DNA of 12,065 bases from Spirogloea muscicola (Eukaryota; Streptophyta; Zygnematophyceae; Spirogloeales; Spirogloeaceae): NCBI GenBank assembly GCA_009602725.1, contig WELB01000031.1:658254-670318 (forward strand), in the 5' to 3' direction. The notes under the pieces are model-generated. The model made no database searches. It had not been told where the DNA came from and saw only the letters and a program-made list of their open reading frames with translations. Position numbers and translations under genes: made by a program. Within the stretch, counting starts at the first letter, position 1. Each line of letters starts with the position of its first letter. This document shows, piece by piece, positions 8,770 to 12,065 of the stretch.

Positions 8770-8784
8770 TGTAAATACTTGTAA
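8770..8784 (+). terminator. Two TGTAA polyadenylation signals of the acetyltransferase gene
   Basis: TGTAA occurs at 8770-8774 and 8780-8784, starting 89 and 99 bases after the stop codon. Two copies at a plausible distance match the chlorophyte poly(A) signal and are the main support for assigning the host to green algae. Confidence 0.65.
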
Positions 8785-9284
8785 GTACCTATGATATCCC
8801 ACATCAAGTATGGTTAGTGGGGCTTTGTCAACCATGCCAACATAGGCAACTGCTATGGGGGCAATCCCCCTTGCGTGCCACCTCTGGAAAGCCTTTGCGG
8901 CCCCATATTGGCTGCAAACATCCGGCAGAGCACCTCATCATGCAAATTGCAAACATAAGCCCTACAAAGGGAATGCCTTTGTAATCACAATCCGTCGTCA
9001 CATTCTTGATGCACAACACCAGTTAATTTACTTGGCCTCCTAGATGAAGCAGAACTAGTAGTCTACTCTCCTCCGCTGCTGATCCTATTCTCGCCTCGCC
9101 CAACTTAACTGATGCCAGTGGGCTTGGCCATGCATAGCAGCCGCCTGTGAAGCAGCCAGTCATAGCCTGCACTGCTGCAATCCCCTGGCTACTATTGCAG
9201 TTTGTCCTCAGAATGATACGGCAGCTGTTGCCTATAATGTATTCGGGACTGCGGTTGCTTCAGTCATTGCAGATCCCCTAGCCT
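8785..9284. other. Intergenic region, nothing recognised
   Basis: No coding signature, RNA gene or clear repeat is visible between the acetyltransferase 3' end and the first recognisable copia integrase codons. A degraded gag or long terminal repeat of the copia element could be here, but I cannot see one. Confidence 0.5.
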
Positions 9285-9768
9285 TGGAGACATGCAAAAT
9301 CGCCTTTGGTATTGACCTTAGAGAAGAATGCACGCAGAAGGAGCCCCTGCGATACATGCAGTATCCTTGCTGCCAATGTGTAGCACCGCCACTCTCGCCA
9401 TCTGACGTCATCTGGTGTGCTGAGGGGCGTAACGAGAAACGAGGTCTTGTCCGCCATGCTGCAGGAGAGTGGAAGCCTGCTGGCTTCTGGGGAGAAGCAC
9501 CAACAGCTGCATCCCTCTGAACAAGGTACTTCATGAGAGCCGTGAAGCGTATGTAGCCGGAAAAGACATACACAGGCAGGAAGCCAGGTGTCTCACATCT
9601 CAGGGTCTTTGGCTGCAATGCTAATGCACACAAGTCTCTCAACTGCGTGGCAGAGTAAATGCCACAAGTACCAAAAGGCAGGTTGTGGGGCATGAGGGAG
9701 ATGGCAAAAGTTATAGGATGTCGTGTACAGCGAGCAAGCGCAATGTACTGAGCAGGGATGTAGAATTT
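9285..9768 (+). pseudogene. Copia integrase, C-terminal half, multiply frameshifted
   Basis: Copia-type blocks appear in order but in shifting frames: SAMLQES, then PAGFWGEAPTAAS (about 9477-9517), then KPGVSHLRVFGC (about 9581-9616), then GDGKSYRM (about 9696-9719) and LSRDVEF (about 9748-9768). The last two mark the end of the integrase-associated region of copia polyproteins. In-frame stops separate them. The earlier part (9285-9430) is only weakly recognisable. Confidence 0.85.
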
Positions 9769-9978
9769 TAAACGAGGGACAAAGCAGGACAGAGGAGGTC
9801 GAAGCAGGAAATGCACTCAGATTGAGTGGGAGCAGGAGCTGAGACCTGCTGTTCCTGACTCTGTGGAGCCTCTTCTGCATGAAGATGTGAGAACATGGAG
9901 AATGGTGCTGTGCAAGAGCAACCCTTAATATCCGCTCAAGAAGTTGAAGAGAAGGTGACAGTCCAGCCACAGCAGCAG

Positions 9979-10022
9979 GCAGAAGAAGAAGAAGAAGAAG
10001 TAGAAGAAGAAGAAGAAGAAGG
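9979..10022 (+). repeat. GAA microsatellite inside the copia remnant
   Basis: Fourteen triplets, GAA with a single GTA interruption. In the pol frame they would encode a Glu run in the linker between integrase and reverse transcriptase, and a stop follows shortly after. Confidence 0.95.
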
Positions 10023-10047
10023 CCAGTAGCAGCTGCAGCAGCACCTC

Positions 10048-10695
10048 AGGAGGGGTACTCGAGTGCGACGCCCTGCACGCTACTTTATTTCTGCAGCTGC
10101 TGTTGAAGAACCTCAATCCATGGTACAGGCAAGCCAGAGGGGTGAGCAGTGCAGTGGGAGCTTGAAGCTGTCAATGATGAAGTCCGTGAAGTCCATAAAT
10201 GTCGAAGTGTTTTAAAGAGAAAACCATAAGGCAGTTAGCAGCCTTGCCAGAGGGAAACTGAGCAATTTAAAGTTGCAAGTGGGTGTTGCGGCTGATGAGA
10301 GGTGCAGATTGGAAGTAGTGCAGTACAAGGCCAGGCTGGTTGCCAAGGGGTACACACAGATTGACGGCATCGACTATGATGAAACCTTTGCGCCAGTTAT
10401 TAAGTACACCTCAACCAGAATGCTGCTAAACGTAGCTGCAGTCAAGGACCTGAGGACTGGCATACCTTACCAGCAGGCTGTTGGTACGATCATATACCTA
10501 GTGACAGGCACAAGGCCGGATCTTGCTGCAGCAGTAGGAGCAATTGCCAGTACATGCACACCCGGGGATCGCTATTGGCAAGCCGTTAAGCGGATCTTCC
10601 AGCACCTTGCCAACGACAGAGTACATGGCTCGCGTTCAGAAGAGAGAGTGAACTCTTGCATCACTCTCCAATTACTGAAAGAACGAGGGCCCTGA
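10048..10695 (+). pseudogene. Copia reverse transcriptase with internal deletion
   Basis: The segment opens with the pre-RT block RRGTRVRRPARYF (from 10048), followed by frame changes. The open stretch 10273-10695 then has the finger motif [12 protein letters not shown] and [14 protein letters not shown], and a few residues later jumps to [20 protein letters not shown], which normally lies well past the active site. The palm, including the YVDD catalytic loop, is missing. The junction is around 10450-10462 and keeps the frame. The product cannot polymerise. Confidence 0.92.
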
Positions 10696-10836
10696 TCTCC
10701 TTACCGACTCTTGCAAAGGACAGGGGCCGGCCCAGGTCGTCTCGCTCTGTGCTGCTCGCCATGCATGCAATTGAACCTGATGAAGGTGAGGTGCAATCAA
10801 AGGAAAGTGGAGCTGCTGTTAACCCTCCATGGCTAA

Positions 10837-11290
10837 GTTGATGCAGACTGTGTTGTAGATGTGTCTACACAGATCCATCTCGGGCTAATTCGTTCTCTTA
10901 GGAGGAGCAGCAATCTCATGGAGTTGTAAGCGACAAAGATCAGTGGCCCTATCTACGATAGAGGCGGAGTATATAGGGGCGACTCAAGCGAATAAGGAGC
11001 TGTGTGGTTAAGACTACTTGAAGAGGTGGGCTTTCCAAAACATGCTCCCACCTTCAAAATAAGATCTGAGGAAGTCTTGCCTTTGTTAAAATTTCAGTGC
11101 ATCACAGCCGTAGGAAGCACAATAGTGAATAGTGGCACAAATCTCCATAATCTGTAAAGTCTGACAATGTATGCTTAAGATAACGTCCAATTGACAGCAT
11201 AATTCATGACAATGTATCTAAAGGGTTAGCCAGACCAAGGCAGTTCAGATACAAAGAGCAGTTTGGTCTGGTGAAGTGTCAGTATCATAC
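10837..11290 (+). pseudogene. Copia RNase H and C-terminus, decayed
   Basis: VDADC (from 10837) corresponds to the start of copia RNase H. GGAAISWSCKRQRSVALS (from 10901) and IEAEYIGATQANKE follow in one frame, then a stop (TAA). DNVSKGLARPRQF (11208-11246) matches the usual end of copia pol, where an ADxxTKxLARP-like block is found. Frameshifts separate these pieces. No primer-binding or polypurine sequence can be identified with confidence downstream. Confidence 0.88.
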
Positions 11291-11407
11291 TTGCTGGAAT
11301 GGAATTGTAAACAGAGCTCTCCATGAAGCGCTGAACTCTTGCTAGCTTATCTGATCTTGGTCACAGGCTGTGTGGAGTAGCGCAGCACTACCTCAATGCA
11401 TATTGCA

Positions 11408-11468
11408 TGAAGCCCTGGACAAACAGTGGTCGATTAGCCGGACATGGGGCTTAGGAGCCAGGGCTTCA
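11408..11468. repeat. 11-bp inverted repeat
   Basis: TGAAGCCCTGG (11408-11418) and CCAGGGCTTCA (11458-11468) are exact reverse complements with a 39-base spacer. They lie shortly after the copia remnant. Confidence 0.85.
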
Positions 11469-11744
11469 GTGGTGCCAGCCTGTAGCGAGGTCAGCAGCTG
11501 ATTACCTGACCTGGCCAACCCAGCGCATGCCTGGGATGGGCCCTCCACGCGCTTCTTAGGAAGAAGTGGCACTCCCAATGGGGGCTCTTAGCCAGGGTCG
11601 AGGGGCGCCGAAGAATCCGTAGCCCCGCACTCCTCAGCACCTAATAAGCCACTACCGCCGCTGTAACGTTCCCTCCGTTTGAGAGTGCCAACGGTGCCGG
11701 TAAACTTACATGGGCGTATCGTACCCACCGTGTGGAAGTCCCAA

Positions 11745-11756
11745 ACCGGTACCGGT
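11745..11756. repeat. 12-bp palindrome
   Basis: ACCGGTACCGGT is a perfect palindrome, itself a direct repeat of ACCGGT. No role can be assigned. Confidence 0.9.
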
Positions 11757-11883
11757 AGCTTTGCATCTACTGCATGTAGCGAAGTACGGTCCGAGGCCCC
11801 CGGGTTCCGCACCGCACGTGCTCCGCCCAAGAGTCGCCGCTTCGCGCCTAATTGGAGCCACTGGGCGCCGCTCCGCGCCGCCC

Positions 11884-12065
11884 AAAGAAGAAAGTGCTCG
11901 CCCATTGAGAATAGGGGCTGGAACAACCAGCCCGAAAAAGAATGAACAGAGTACGAGAAGGGGGCCAGGGGAAGCGCTAAGTAACAGAAACAAAGCTGCT
12001 ACGAGACACTCAGTAACCCCTGCTAAGCAGCCGCAGATCAGAGATGCTGGGCTCCTGGAAGTGGG
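11884..12065 (+). repeat. Right copy of repeat modules A and B
   Basis: Module A (about 11884-11967) matches the reverse complement of 1399-1520 and keeps the stem GGGCTGG/CCAGCCC at 11915-11933. Module B (about 11974-12063) matches 1313-1398 in direct orientation. The order here is A then B; on the left, plus strand, it is B then inverted A. The copy runs to the window edge and may continue. The alignment was done by eye, so divergence and exact ends are uncertain. Confidence 0.55.

Larger units (their letters stand above)
9285..11290 (+). mobile_element. Decayed Ty1/copia LTR retrotransposon pol remnant
   Basis: Fragments of integrase, reverse transcriptase and RNase H occur in the canonical Ty1/copia order (integrase before polymerase) on the plus strand. 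They are broken by stops and frame changes throughout. The gag region and protease are not visible, and I found no matching pair of long terminal repeats, so it is a truncated fossil. It lies downstream of the acetyltransferase in the same orientation. The element cannot encode an active polymerase because the catalytic palm is absent. Confidence 0.93.
11291..11883. other. Non-coding, repeat-like region
   Basis: No protein family or RNA gene is recognisable on either strand. Composition shifts from AT-richer near the copia end to GC-rich after about 11580. The short reading frames here have no family features. Two small symmetric elements are listed separately. The region may be the body of the repeat whose end is at 11884-12065, or a degraded LTR; neither can be shown. 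Confidence 0.5.

Noticed and set aside
9232-9816. A 194-codon minus-strand frame
   Set aside because: It is antisense to the decayed copia integrase and has no family features.
11291-11883. 3' long terminal repeat of the copia element
   Set aside because: No second copy of this sequence was found upstream of the integrase, and no TG...CA ends or polypurine tract could be identified.
1-12065. CRISPR array, bacterial operon or phage features
   Set aside because: Spliced genes and retrotransposons show a eukaryotic nuclear locus, and no regularly spaced repeats exist.

Overview
The window looks like nuclear DNA from a green alga, probably a chlorophyte. Every host gene found is split by short GT-AG introns of about 125-340 bases. 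A pair of TGTAA motifs, the chlorophyte-type polyadenylation signal, follows one gene. Two plant/algal-style retrotransposon classes (a GC-rich LINE-like element and a decayed Ty1/copia element) sit at the edges. A class such as Trebouxiophyceae is a guess; the clade cannot be fixed from the sequence.

Layout. Bases 1-1333 (minus) hold an open, very GC-rich non-LTR reverse transcriptase fragment that runs off the left edge. It abuts a repeat (about 1313-1520) that has a diverged counterpart at the right edge (about 11884-12065). In the two copies one module is inverted relative to the other. Bases 1521-2128 hold no recognised gene. Bases 2129-3224 (minus) encode a glutathione S-transferase (GST) fold in three exons. 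Bases 3517-6723 (minus) encode a complete nine-exon cytosolic-type seryl-tRNA synthetase (SerRS), with every intron phase consistent. A 567-base, CGG-rich, presumably bidirectional promoter (6724-7290) separates it from a five-exon GNAT acetyltransferase at 7291-8681 (plus). That gene carries an apparent one-base frameshift in exon 3. Bases 9285-11290 (plus) are a dead Ty1/copia pol remnant: integrase, reverse transcriptase with its catalytic palm deleted, and RNase H. The remainder to 12065 is non-coding, repeat-like DNA.

The most interesting point is the junction between SerRS and the GST fold. SerRS has an unusual tail of about 66 residues rich in Ala, Pro and Ser. A potential phase-0 splice donor lies inside that tail. 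About 350 bases downstream is an excellent phase-0 acceptor leading into a short linker-like exon and then the GST exons, all on the same strand and in frame. This allows a SerRS-GST fusion of about 708 residues. GST-like domains are known on other eukaryotic aminoacyl-tRNA synthetases and their cofactors, where they assemble multisynthetase complexes, but I know of none on SerRS. The alternative is two tightly spaced co-directional genes, which a TGTAA between them supports. RNA data would decide.
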